Source: Artemia franciscana (lineage: Eukaryota > Arthropoda > Branchiopoda > Anostraca > Artemiidae). From it: a stretch of 64,000 bases of DNA. Made by a program: the position numbers and the translations under genes. Where the stretch lies: contig NC_088864.1 of NCBI RefSeq assembly GCF_032884065.1, forward strand, positions 20,636,654-20,700,653, in the 5' to 3' direction. The notes under the pieces are model-generated. The model was not told where the DNA came from. It was given only the letters and a program-made list of their open reading frames with translations, and ran no database searches. Shown here piece after piece: positions 1 to 12,680 of the stretch. Numbering within the stretch: position 1 is the first letter of the stretch; each line of letters begins with the position of its first letter.

Positions 1-3000
1 TCATAAAAAGGTAGACAAGCTGACAATAGAAGCTCAATTGTTATAACAATCGTAAGCAGGTAGAATAGTTTCCAATAGGTGTTCAATTATCATCAGAAAC
101 CATAACTTGGTGGTACACCTCACAATAGTTGCTCATTCATTATAAACAATCGTAGGAAGGTAGAAAAGCTCATGACTAAAGCTCAGTCAGTATAAATAAT
201 CATAAAAAGGTAGACAAGCTGACAATAGAAGCTCAATTGTTATAACAATTGTAAGCAGGTAGAATAGTTTCCAATAGGTGTTCAATTATCATCAGAAACA
301 ATAACTTGGTGGTACACCTCACAATAGTTGCTCATTCATTATAAACAATCGTAGGAAGGTAGAAAAGCTCATGACTAAAGCTCAGTCAGAATAAACAATC
401 ATAAAAAGGCAGACAAGCTGACAATAGAAGCTCAATTGTTATAACAATCGTAAGCAGGTAGAATAGTTTCCAATAGGTGTTCAATTATCATCAGAAACCA
501 TAACTTGGTGGTACACCTCACAATAGTTGCTCATTCATTATAAACAATCGTAGGAAGGTAGAAAAGCTCATGACTAAAGCTCAGTCAGTATAAATAATCA
601 TAAAAAGGTAGACAAGCTGACAATAGAAGCTCAATTGTTATAACAATCGTAAGCAGGTAGAATAGTTTCCAATAGGTGTTCAATTATCATCAGAAACCAT
701 AACTTGGTGGTACACCTCACAATAGTTGCTCATTCATTATAAACAATCATAGGAAGGTAGAAAAGCTCATGACTAAAGCTCAGTCAGAATAAACAATCAT
801 AAAAAGGTAGACAAGCTGACAATAGAAGCTCAATTGTTATAACAATCGTAAGCAGGTAGAATAGTTTCCAATAGGTGTTCAATTATCATCAAAAACAATA
901 ACTTGGTGGTACACCTCACAATAGTTGCTCATTCATTATAAACAATCATAGGAAGGTAGAAAAGCTCATGACTAAAGCTCAGTCAGTATAAATAATCATA
1001 AAAAGGTAGACAAGCTGACAATAGAAGCTCAATTGTTATAACAATCGTAAGCAGGTAGAATAGTTTCCAATAGGTGTTCAATTATCATCAGAAACCATAA
1101 CTTGGTGGTACACCTCACAATAGTTGCTCATTCATTATAAACAATCGTAGGAAGGTAGAAAAGCTCATGACTAAAGCTCAGTCAGAATAAACAATCATAA
1201 AAAGGTAGACAAGCTGACAATAGAAGCTCAATTGTTATAACAATCGTAAGCAGGTAGAATAGTTTCCAATAGGTGTTCAATTATCATCAGAAACCATAAC
1301 TTGGTGGTACACCTCACAATAGTTGCTCATTCATTATAAACAATCGTAGGAAGGTAGAAAAGCTCATGACTAAAGCTCAGTCAGTATAAATAATCATAAA
1401 AAGGTAGACAAGCTGACAATAGAAGCTCAATTGTTATAACAATCGTAAGCAGGTAGAATAGTTTCCAATAGGTGTTCAATTATCATCAGAAACCATAACT
1501 TGGTGGTACACCTCACAATAGTTGCTCGTTCATTATAAACAATCGTAGGAAGGTAGAAAAGCTCATGACTAAAGCTCAGTCAGAATAAACAATCATAAAA
1601 AGGTAGACAAGCTGACAATAGAAGCTCAATTGTTATAACAATCGTAAGCAAGTAGAATAGTTTCCAATAGGTGTTCAATTATCATCAGAAACCATAACTT
1701 GGTGGTACACCTCACAATAGTTGCTCATTCATTATAAACAATCGTAGGAAGGTAGAAAAGCTCATGACTAAAGCTCAGTCAGTATAAATAATCATAAAAA
1801 GGTAGACAAGCTGACAATAGAAGCTCAATTGTTATAACAATCGTAAGCAGGTAGAATAGTTTCCAATAGGTGTTCAATTATCATCAGAAACCATAACTTG
1901 GTGGTACACCTCACAATAGTTGCTCATTCATTATAAACAATCATAGGAAGGTAGAAAAGCTCATGACTAAAGCTCAGTCAGAATAAACAATCATAAAAAG
2001 GTAGACAAGCTGACAATAGAAGCTCAATTGTTATAACAATCGTAAGCAGGTGGAATAGTTTCCAATAGGTGTTCAATTATCATCAGAAACAATAACTTGG
2101 TGGTACACCTCACAATAGTTGTTCATTCATTATAAACAATCGTAGGAAGGTAGAAAAGCTCATGACTAAAGCTCAGTCAGAATAAACAATCATAAAAAGG
2201 TAGACAAGCTGACAATAGAAGCTCAATTGTTATAACAATCGTAAGCAGGTAGAATAGTTTCCAATAGGTGTTCAATTATCATCAGAAACAATAACTTGGT
2301 GGTACACCTCACAATAGTTGCTCATTCATTATAAACAATCGTAGGAAGGTAGAAAAGCTCATGATTAAAGCTCAGCCAGAATAAACAATCATAAAAAGGT
2401 AGACAAGCTGACAATAGAAGCTCAATTGTTATAACAATCGTAAGCAGGTAGAATAGTTTCCAATAGGTGTTCAATTATCATCAGAAACCATAACTTGGTG
2501 GTACACCTTACAATAGTTGCTCATTCATTATAAACAATCGTAGGAAGGTAGAAAAGCTCATGACTAAAGCTCAGTCAGAATAAACAATCATAAAAAGGTA
2601 GACAAGCTGACAATAGAAGCTCAATTGTTATAACAATCGTAAGCAGGTAGAATAGTTTCCAATAGGTGTTCAATTATCATCAGAAACCATAACTTGGTGG
2701 TACACCTCACAATAGTTGCTCATTCATTATAAACAATCGTAGGAAGGTAGAAAAGCTCATGACTAAAGCTCAGTCAGTATAAATAATCATAAAAAGGTAG
2801 ACAAGCTGACAATAGAAGCTCAATTGTTATAACAATCGTAAGCAGGTAGAATAGTTTCCAATAGGTGTTCAATTATCATCAGAAACCATAATTTGGTGGT
2901 ACACCTCACAAATGTTGCTCATTCATTATAAACAATCATAGGAAGGTAGAAAAGCTCATGACTAAAGCTCAGTCAGAATAAACAATCATAAAAAGGTAGA

Positions 3001-6000
3001 CAAGCTGACAATAGAAGCTCAATTGTTATAACAATCGTAAGCAGGTAGAATAGTTTCCAATAGGTGTTCAATTATCATCAGAAACAATAACTTGGTGGTA
3101 CACCTCACAATAGTTGCTCATTCATTATAAACAATCGTAGGAAGGTAGAAAAGCTCATGACTAAAGCTCAGTCAGAATAAACAATCATAAAAAGGTAGAC
3201 AAGCTGACAATAGAAGCTCAATTTTTATAACAATCGTAAGCAGGTAGAATAGTTTCCAATAGGTGTTCAATTATCATCAGAAACCATAACTTGGTGGTAC
3301 ACCTCACAATAGTTGCTCATTCATTATAAACAATCGTAGGAAGGTAGAAAAGCTCATGACTAAAGCTCAGTCAGTATAAATAATCATAAAAAGGTAGACA
3401 AGCTGACAATAGAAGCTCAATTGTTATAACAATCGTAAGCAGGTAGAATAGTTTCCAATAGGTGTTCAATTATCATCAGAAACCATAACTTGGTGGTACA
3501 CCTCACAATAGTTGCTCATTCATTATAAACAATCATAGGAAGGTAGAAAAGCTCATGACTAAAGCTCAGTCAGTATAAACAACCATAAAAAGGTAGACAA
3601 GCTGACAATAGAAGCTCAATTGTTATAACAATCGTAAGCAGGTAGAATAGTTTCCAATAGGTGTTCAATTATCATCAGAAACCATAACTTGGTGGTACAC
3701 CTCACAATAGTTGCTCATTCATTATAAACAATCATAGGAAGGTAGAAAAGCTCATGACTAAAGCTCAGTCAGTATAAATAATCATAAAAAGGTAGACAAG
3801 CTGACAATAGAAGCTCAATTGTTATAACAATTGTAAGCAGGTAGAATAGTTTCCAATAGGTGTTGAATTATCATCAGAAACCATAACTTGGTGGTACACC
3901 TCACAATAGTTGCCCATTCATTATAAACAATCGTAGGAAGGTAGAAAAGCTCATGACTAAAGCTCAGTCAGAATAAACAATCATAAAAAGGTAGACAAGC
4001 TGACAATAGAAGCTCAATTGTTATAACAATCGTAAGCAGGTAGAATAGTTTCCAATAGGTGTTCAATTATCATCAGAAACCATAACTTGGTGGTACACCT
4101 CACAATAGTTGCTCATTCATTATAAACAATCGTAGGAAGGTAGAAAAGCTCATGACTAAAGCTCAGTCAGTATAAATAATCATAAAAAGGTAGACAAGCT
4201 GACAATAGAAGCTCAATTGTTATAACAATCGTAAGCAGGTAGAATAGTTTCCAATAGGTGTTCAATTATCATCAGAAACCATAACTTGGTGGTACACCTC
4301 ACAATAGTTGCTCATTCATTATAAACAATCGTAGGAAGGTAGAAAAGCTCATGACTAAAGCTCAGTCAAAATAAACAATCATAAAAAGGTAGACAAGCTG
4401 ACAATAGAAGCTCAAATGTTAAAACAATCGTAAGCAGGTAGAATAGTTTCCAATAGGTGTTCAATTATCATCAGAAACCATAACTTGGTGGTACACCTCA
4501 CAATAGTTGCTCATTCATTATAAACAATCGTAGGAAGGTAGAAAAGCTCATGACTAAAGCTCAGTCAGAATAAACAATCATAAAAAGGTAGACAAGCTGA
4601 CAATAGAAGCTCAATTGTTATAACAATCGTAAACAGGTAGAATAGTTTCCAATAGGTGTTCAATTATCATCAGAAACCATAACTTGGTGGTACACCTCAC
4701 AATAGTTGCTCATTCATTATAAACAATCGTAGGAAGGTAGAAAAGCTCATGACTAAAGCTCAGTCAGTATAAATAATCATAAAAAGGTAGACAAGCTGAC
4801 AATAGAAGCTCAATTGTTATAACAATCGTAAGCAGGTAGAATAGTTTCCAATAGGTGTTCAATTATCATCAGAAACAATAACTTGGTGGTACACCTCACA
4901 ATAGTTGCTCATTCATTATAAACAATCGTAGGAAGGTAGAAAAGCTCATGACTAAAGCTCAGTCAGAATAAACAATCATAAAAAGGTAGACAAGCTGACA
5001 ATAGAAGCTCAATTGTTATAACGATCGTAAGCAGGTAGAATAGTTTCCAATAGGTGTTCAATTATCATCAGAAACCATAACTTGGTGGTACACCTCACAA
5101 TAGTTGCTCATTCATTATAAACAATCGTAGGAAGGTAGAAAAGCTCATGACTAAAGCTCAGTCAGTATAAATAATCATAAAAAGGTAGACAAGCTGACAA
5201 TAGAAGCTCAATTGTTATAACAATCGTAAGCAGGTAGAATAGTTTCCAATAGGTGTTCAATTATCATCAGAAACCATAACTTGGTGGTACACTTCACAAT
5301 AGTTGCTCATTCATTATAAACAATCATAGGAAGGTAGAAAAGCTCATGACTAAAGCTCAGTCAGAATAAACAATCATAAAAAGGTAGACAAGCTGACAAT
5401 AGAAGCTCAATTGTTATAACAATTGTAAGCAGGTAGAATGGTTTCCAATAGGTGTTCAATTATCATCAGAAACAATAACTTGGTGGTACACCTCACAATA
5501 GTTGCTCATTCATTATAAACAATCGTAGGAAGGTAGAAAAGCTCATGACTAAAGCTCAGTCAGAATAAACAATCATAAAAAGGTAGACAAGCTGACAATA
5601 GAAGCTCAATTGTTATAACAATCGTAAGCAGGTAGAATAGTTTCCAATAGGTGTTCAATTATCATCAGAAACCATAACTTGGTGGTACACCTCACAATAG
5701 TTGCTCATTCATTATAAACAATCGTAGGAAGGTAGAAAAGCTCATGACTAAAGCTCAGTCAGAATAAACAATCATAAAAAGGTAGACAAGCTGACAATAG
5801 AAGCTCAATTGTTATAACAATCGTAAGCAGGTAGAATAGTTTCCAATAGGTGTTCAATTATCATCAGAAACCATAACTTGGTGGTACACCTCACAATAGT
5901 TGCTCATTCATTATAAACAATCGTAGGAAGGTAGAAAAGCTCATGACTAAAGCTCAGTCAGTATAAATAATCATAAAAAGGTAGACAAGCTGACAATAGA

Positions 6001-7895
6001 AGCTCAATTGTTATAACAATCGTAAGCAGGTAGAATAGTTTCCAATAGGTGTTCAATTATCATCAGAAACCATAACTTGGTGGTACACCTCACAATAGTT
6101 GCTCATTCATTATAAACAATCATAGGAAGGTAGAAAAGCTCATGACTAAAGCTCAGTCAGAATAAACAATCATAAAAAGGTAGACAAGCTGACAATAGAA
6201 GCTCAATTGTTATAACAATCGTAAGCAGGTAGAATAGTTTCCAATAGGTGTTCAATTATCATCAGAAACAATAACTTGGTGGTACACCTCACAATAGTTG
6301 CTCATTCATTATAAACAATTGTAGGAAGGTAGAAAAGCTCATGACTAAAGCTCAGTCAGAATAAACAATCATAAAAAGGTAGACAAGCTGACAATAGAAG
6401 CTCAATTGTTATAACAATCGTAAGCAGGTAGAATAGTTTCCAATAGGTGTTCAATTATCATCAGAAACCATAACTTGGTGGTACACCTCACAATAGTTGC
6501 TCATTCATTATAAACAATCGTAGGAAGGTAGAAAAGCTCATGACTAAAGCTCAGTCAGTATAAATAATCATAAAAAGGTAGACAAGCTGACAATAGAAGC
6601 TCAATTGTTATAACAATCGTAAGCAGGTAGAATAGTTTCCAATAGGTGTTCAATTATCATCAGAAACCATAACTTGGTGGTACAACTCACAATAGTTGCT
6701 CATTCATTATAAACAATCATAGGAAGGTAGAAAAGCTCATGACTAAAGCTCAGTCAGAATAAACAATCATAAAAAGGTAGACAAGCTGACAATAGAAGCT
6801 CAATTGTTATAACAATCGTAAGCAGGTAGAATAGTTTCCAATAGGTGTTCAATTATCATCAGAAACCATAACTTGGTGGTACACCTCACAATAGTTGCTC
6901 ATTCATTATAAACAATCGTAGGAAGGTAGAAAAGCTCATGACTAAAGCTCAGTCAGTATAAATAATCATAAAAAGGTAGACAAGCTGACAATAGAAGCTC
7001 AATTGTTATAACAATCGTAAGCAGGTAGAATAGTTTCCAATAGGTGTTCAATTATCATCAGAAACCATAACTTGGTGGTACACCTCACAATAGTTGCTCA
7101 TTCATTATAAACAATCGTAGGAAGGTAGAAAAGCTCATGACTAAAGCTCAGTCAGAATAAACAATCATAAAAAGGTAGACAAGCTGACAATAGAAGCTCA
7201 ATTGTTATAACAATCGTAAGCAGGTAGAATAGTTTCCAATAGGTGTTCAATTATCATCAGAAACCATAACTTGGTGGTACACCTCACAATAGTTACTCAT
7301 TCATTATAAACAATCGTAGGAAGGTAGAAAAGCTCATGACTAAAGCTCAGTCAGAATAAACAATCATAAAAAGGTAGACAAGCTGACAATAGAAGCTCAA
7401 TTGTTATAACAATCGTAAGCAGGTAGAATAGTTTCCAATAGGTGTTCAATTATCATCAGAAACCATAACTTGGTGGTACACCTCACAATAGTTGCTCATT
7501 CATTATAAACAATCGTAGGAAGGTAGAAAAGCTCATGACTAAAGCTCAGTCAGAATAAACAATCATAAAAAGGTAGACAAGCTGACAATAGAAGCTCAAT
7601 TGTTATAACAATCGTAAGCAGGTAGAATAGTTTCCAATAGGTGTTCAATTATCATCAGAAACCATAACTTGGTGGTACACCTCACAATAGTTGCTCATTC
7701 ATTATAAACAATCGTAGGAAGGTAGAAAAGCTCATGACTAAAGCTCAGTCAGTATAAACAATCATAAAAAGGTAGACAAGCTGACAATAGAAGCTCAATT
7801 GTTATAACAATCGTAAGCAGGTAGAATAGTTTCCAATAGGTGTTCAATTATCATCAGAAACAATAACTTGGTGGTACACCTCACAATAGTTGCTC
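1..7895. repeat. 199-bp satellite array, ~39.7 copies
   Basis: A tandem array with unit starts at 1, 200, 399 and so on to 7762, so 39 consecutive units have no net length change. Units differ only by scattered substitutions. Each unit divides into four related segments of about 49, 53, 47 and 50 bp, each opening with a TCATAA/TCGTAA-like block followed by GGTAGA and ending near ATAAACAA, so the 199-mer arose by amplifying a tetramer of a ~50-bp monomer. Two unit-end variants, CAGTCAGTATAAATAA (T) and CAGTCAGAATAAACAA (A), alternate strictly over the first ten units. Both strands are stop-rich and no long reading frame is present. The left edge lies outside the window. Several AGCT sites occur per unit. 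A pericentromeric or heterochromatic role is typical of such DNA but not shown here. Confidence 0.98.
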
Positions 7896-8453
7896 AATCG
7901 TAGGAAGGTAGAAATGCTCTATATTAAAGCTCAATCAGTATAAACAATCATAAACAGGTAGACAAGCTCACAACAAAAGATCAATTATTATAACGATCAT
8001 AAGCAGGTAGAAAGTCTCACAGTATAAGCTCAATCAGTATTAACAATCGTAACCATGTAGAAAAGTTCTCAATAGGAATTCAATCATCATAGGAAACAAT
8101 AATTTGGTGGTACAGCTCACAATAGATGCTTAATCGTTATAAACAATCGTAGGAAGGTAGAAAAGCTCACGATTAGAGATCAATCAGTATAAACCATCAT
8201 AAACAGGTAGACAAGCTCACAATAAAAGATCAATTATTATAACAATTATAAGCAAGTAGAAAATCTCACAGTAGAAGCCCAATCAGTATAAACAATCACA
8301 AGCATGTAGAAACAATAAAAGATAAATTATTATAGCAATCATAAACAGGGAGAAAACCCCGTGCTAGAAGTTCAATCAGTATAAAAAATCACAAGCCAGT
8401 AGAAAACTCACAATAAAAGCTCAATCATCATTAACAATCAGCATAAACAGTTA
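7896..8453. repeat. Degenerate ~50-bp monomers at satellite edge
   Basis: The last 199-bp unit loses its ATTCATTATAAACAA segment near 7896. The array then continues as diverged ~50-bp monomers of the form TCATAAnCAGGTAGAnAAGCTCACAATA, with CAATCAGTATAAACAA ends. The monomers are individually alignable to the four sub-blocks of the 199-mer but are much more diverged than the homogeneous array. This is the expected relic of the ancestral monomer at an array boundary. Confidence 0.9.
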
Positions 8454-9019
8454 CAAGATGGTTGAAAATAGTAATAAGCAAATCATACCAGCTATTTCAA
8501 AACAGAAAGTGCCAAATTCTGACCTGATTGGTGAATGTAACATAAAATTTTTGAAATTTGCTAGTAATTTCTGCCCAGCCCCCAAAAGAATGGTCTTTGC
8601 TTGACCGTGAGCCAGAATCTACAGCGTGGGAATTGAAGTGGTCTTCTAGTCTATATCAGAGGAGACTTTTCCGCAAAGTTTTGCTTCTTTGAGTGGTGTT
8701 TCTGGCTTAGAGCGGAAATCTTAATAGTGGCACCACTTCTAACATTTTACAGCCCTAGCCCTTGTTTTTAAAAGTCGGGGTTTTTTTACAGCCCTAGCTC
8801 TTGATACTACAATTGATGAAAATAAAGCAGTAAAAGGAGTAGCTAAAACTGTAGACAATTGCCCTGTAGTATTTTTAATGTTTCTCCGTCAACTTTTAAG
8901 CGCCTACGCTTCACAGCTATACTTGACAACTGTCATTACCGTGGCCTCTAGTTCCCGGTGCTTTGGATACTGAATATTTCATATTTTTTCTGTATCCTCA
9001 TTCAGTACTAGAAATGATA
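8454..9019. other. Unassigned intergenic DNA
   Basis: No exon, RNA gene or clear repeat is seen. A short phrase (TTTTACAGCCCTAGC) occurs twice, near 8746 and 8787. No credible coding frame is present. Confidence 0.5.
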
Positions 9020-10738
9020 TCAAACAGTTTGTGGTAACGAACTGTAGTAAGGAGCGACCCGGCTCAATAGTAACCAAAACTCTAAAAAATGGAATTTTGA
9101 TACCAATAGCTACATCAAAAGAATCGCATTTTAATGCTGGTTTTAATATATAAGTTTCATCAAGTTTAGTGTTACCCATCAAAAGTTACGAGCCTGAGAA
9201 AATTTGCGTTATTTTAGAAAATAGGGGGAAACGCCCCCTAAAAGTCATAGAATCTTAACGAAAATCACACCATCAGATTCAGCGTATCAGAGAACCCTAC
9301 TGTAGAAGTTTCGAGCTCCTATCTACAAAAATGTGGAATTTTGCATTTTTTGCCAGAAGGCAGATCACGGATGCGTGTTTATTTGTTTTTTGTTTTTTTT
9401 TTTGTTTTTTTTTCCCAGGGGTGATCGTGTCGACCCAGTTGTCCTAGAATGTTGCAAGAGGGCTCATTCTAACGGAAATGAAAAGTTCTAGTGCCCTTTT
9501 TAAGTGACCAAAAAAATTGGAGGGCACCTAGGCCCCCTCCCACGCTAATTATTTTCTCAAAGTCAACGGATCAAAATTCTAAGATAGCTATTTTATTCAG
9601 CGTAGTCGAAAAACCTTATAACTATGTCTTTGGGGACGACTTACTCCCCCACAGTCCCCGTGGGAGGGGCAACAAGTTACAAACTTTGACCTGTGCTTAC
9701 ATATAGTAATGGTTATTGGGAAGTATACAGGCGTTTTCAGGAGGATTTTTTTGGTTTGGGGGAGGGGTTGAGAAGAGGGGGATATGCTGGGGGAACTTTC
9801 CTTTGAGAATTTGTAATGGGAGAAGAAAATTTCCATGAAGCGAGAGCAGGATTTACTAGCATTATTGAAAAAAAAAAACAATTAAAAAATAAAAGTGAAA
9901 AAGCTTTTTCAGCTGGAAGTAAGGAACAGCAATAAAACTTAAAACTAACAGAAATTATTACCCATATGAGGGGCTCACCTCCTTCTAATACCTCGCTCTT
10001 TACGCTAAAGTATTTTCAGTAATTTCAACTACTTATTCTACGGCTTTTGTGATTCAGGGGGTCATTCTTAATGAATTGGGATAAAATTTAAGCTTTAGTG
10101 TAAAGAGCGAGGTACTGACGATGGGGCGAATCCCCTCATATATGTAATAAAAACATGAGAATACAAAAGTTCTTTACGTAAGCTAATTTATAAGTTACGT
10201 AAATCTTTTACCAGTAAAAAGATTCGTAAAAAATTAAAAGTTCTTGTTGCCTTTTTAATTAACCAAAAATCGGGGGGCAACTAGGCTTCGTCCCCCGCTC
10301 TTTTTTTCTCAAAATCATTCGATCAAAATTATGAGAAAGCCATTGAGCCAAAAAAAAATATGCAAATTTCGTTTTGATTATTCCTCTGCGGAGAGCCAAA
10401 ATCAAAACATGCATTGATTCAAAAACGTTCAGAAATTAAATAAAAAAAACAAGTTTTTTTTAACTGAAAGTAAGGAGCGATGTTAAAACTTAAAACGCAC
10501 AGAAATTACTTCGTATATGAAAGAGGCTGCTTCCTCATCAACGCCCCGCTCTTTACGCTAAAGTTTTTTACTGTTTTAAAAAGAAGAATTGAGAGAAAGA
10601 GTCAAACTTTAGCGTAAAGAGCGGGGCGTTGATGAGGAAGCAGCCTCCTCATATACGAAGTAATTTCTGTGCGTTTTAAGTTTTAATGTCGCTCCTTACT
10701 TTCAGTTAAAAAAAACTTGTTTTTTTATTTAATTTAGG
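9020..10738 (+). mobile_element. Composite foldback element, copy 1
   Basis: Near full-length, non-coding interspersed element. It begins TCAAACAG and a short hairpin (CAGTTTGT/ACGAACTG, one mismatch here), followed by AAGGAGCGACCCGGCTC. Next come a poly-T/TG tract (about 9375-9415), a ~300-bp module beginning AAGTTCTAGTGCCC, a first foldback (about 9905-10150) whose arms carry CTCGCTCTTTACGCTAAAG, and a second longer foldback (10437-10732). The same order recurs at 45899-47640 and, truncated, at 11025, 40886 and 52103. No transposase frame is present, so it is probably non-autonomous. The TC start and hairpin would fit a Helitron-like element, but no canonical CTRR 3' end was established. 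Confidence 0.8.
10437..10732. repeat. Long hairpin FB-B (copy in element 1)
   Basis: Imperfect palindrome with arms of about 125 bp and a loop of roughly 45 bp. Left arm: ACTGAAAGTAAGGAGCGA, then TTACTTCGTATATGAAAG, then GCTCTTTACGCTAAAG. The right arm carries the reverse complement of each. It forms the 3' end of the composite element and also occurs alone at 51617-51911. Confidence 0.92.
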
Positions 10739-11024
10739 TAAAGCCCCATTCAAAATGAAATTTCACTAATATTGACATTCAGTTAACGCTGATTTCAGTC
10801 AATCAAATTTTTCCTAAAATTTTGTGTTTGTTGAAAAATTCTGATTGGCTCAAATTAATGCTATTAAAATCTCGGTATTAATAAAATTTTATTGTAAATT
10901 GGCTTGAAGTGAAACTGTTTCTCGATCAGTTTCATTTCGCAATATTATTTTTCACCCTAATTTATTTATAATTCCTCACGTTATGAGTCTTGAAAGCCAC
11001 CGTAAATCGGTCTATTTCCCTAAG
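10739..11024. other. Spacer between foldback elements
   Basis: AT-rich DNA separating composite copies 1 and 2. No gene or repeat recognised. Confidence 0.4.
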
Positions 11025-12680
11025 TCAAACAGTTCGTGGTAGCGAACTGTAGTAAGGAGCGACCCGGCTCAATAGTAAACGAATCTCTAAAAAACGAAAT
11101 ATTGATGCTAAAATATACATCAAAAGAATCAGATTTTCATGCTGATTTTAAATATATAAGATTCATCAAATTTAGTCTTTGTCATCAAAGGTTACGAGCC
11201 TGGAAAAATTTGCCTTATTTTAGAAAATAGGGGAAAATACCCCCTAAGGTCACAGAATCTTAACGAAAATCACACCATCGCATTCGGCGTATCAGAGAAC
11301 CATATAGCAAAATTTTCAAGCTCCTATCTACAAAAACATGGAATTTCGTATTTTTTGCCAGAAGACAAATCACGGGTGCGTGTTTATTTGTTTGTTTGTT
11401 TGTTTGTTTTTTTTTTTTGTTTTTTTTTTTTTTGTTTCCAGGGGTCATCGTATCGACCAAGTGGTCCTAGAATGTCGCAAGAGGGCTCACTCTAACGGAA
11501 ATGAAAAGTTCTAGTGCCCTTTTTAAGTGACCAAAAAAATTGGAGGGCACCTACGCCCCCTCCCACGCTCATTTTTCTCCGAAGTCAACAGATCAAAATT
11601 TTGAGATAGCCATTTTGTTCCGCATAGTCAAAAACCATAATAACTATGTCTTTGGGAATGACTTACTCCCCCACAGTCCCTGGGGGAAGGGGCTGCAAGT
11701 TACAAACTTCGACCAGTGTTTACATACAATAATGGTTATTGGCAAGTGTACAGTCGTTTTCAGGGGATTTTTTTTTTGGTTTTGGGGGTGGGGTTGGGGG
11801 GGGCTATGTGGGAGGATCTTTCCTTGGAGAAATATGTCATGAGGGAACAGAAATTCAATGAAAAGGGCGCAGAATATTCTAAAATTACTATAAAAAAAAA
11901 CAATGAAAAAATAAACATGGAAAAGTTTTTTCAATTGAAAGTAAAGAGTAGCATTGAAACTTGAAACGAACAGAGATTATTACGCATATGAGAGGTTCTA
12001 AAAATACTTTAGCATAAAGAGTGAGGTATTTAGGAGGAGATAAATACCTCGCTCTTTATGCTATAGTATTTTTAGTAATTTCAACTATTTATTCTACGGC
12101 CTTTCTGATTCAGGGGTCATTCTTAAAGAATTGGGACAAAACTTACGATTTAGTGTAAAGAACGATGTATTAACGAGGGTACAAACCCCCTCATATACAT
12201 AATAAAAATTAAAGAATATAAAAGTTTGTTACGTGAGTTAATTCTTAAGTTACGTATATTTTTACTAATAAAAAAATTCGTTAAAAATTAAAATTTATAG
12301 TTGCCTTTTTATGTAACCGAAAAAAATTGCATGGCAACTAGGCCTCCTTCCCCATCCCTTATTTCTCAAAATCGTCTGACCAAACTAAGAGGAAGCCATT
12401 TAGCCAAAAAAGGAATTAATATGCAAATTTCATTTTAATAATTTATGTCTGGAGAGCCAAAATCAAACATGCATTAATTCAAAAACGTTCAGAAATTACA
12501 TAAAAAAACTAGTTTTTTTAACTGAAAGTAAGGAGCGACATTAAAACTTAAAACGAACAGAAATTACGCCGTATATGAAATAGGTTGTCCCCTCCGCAAT
12601 CCCTCGCTCTTTACGCTAAAGTTTGACTCTTTGCCACAATTCTGCTTTTTAAAACAATTAAAAGCTTTAGCGTAAAGAGC
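11025..12680 (+). mobile_element. Composite foldback element, copy 2 (3' truncated)
   Basis: Starts TCAAACAGTTCGTGG (hairpin CAGTTCGT/GCGAACTG with one change). It keeps the TTTG/poly-T tract (about 11390-11440), the AAGTTCTAGTGCCC module (11507 onward), the first foldback (about 11935-12205) and the left arm and loop of the second foldback. It stops abruptly at ...GTAAAGAGC, exactly where the left arm of the large inverted repeat starts (12679), so the arm's arrival truncated the element. Confidence 0.85.
12505..12680. repeat. FB-B hairpin, right arm lost
   Basis: Left arm (ACTGAAAGTAAGGAGCGACA through CTCGCTCTTTACGCTAAAG), loop and only the first ~20 bp of the right arm. Cut at the boundary of the large inverted repeat. 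Confidence 0.85.

Noticed and set aside
50-102. Hammerhead-ribozyme core on the minus strand of the satellite (CTGATGA ... GAAAC)
   Set aside because: The stretch between gives only a weak stem II, and no complementary segments for stems I and III with a cleavage site are present on the same strand.
1-7895. CRISPR-like direct repeat array
   Set aside because: The entire 199-bp unit is repeated with no unique spacers, and the window is eukaryotic.
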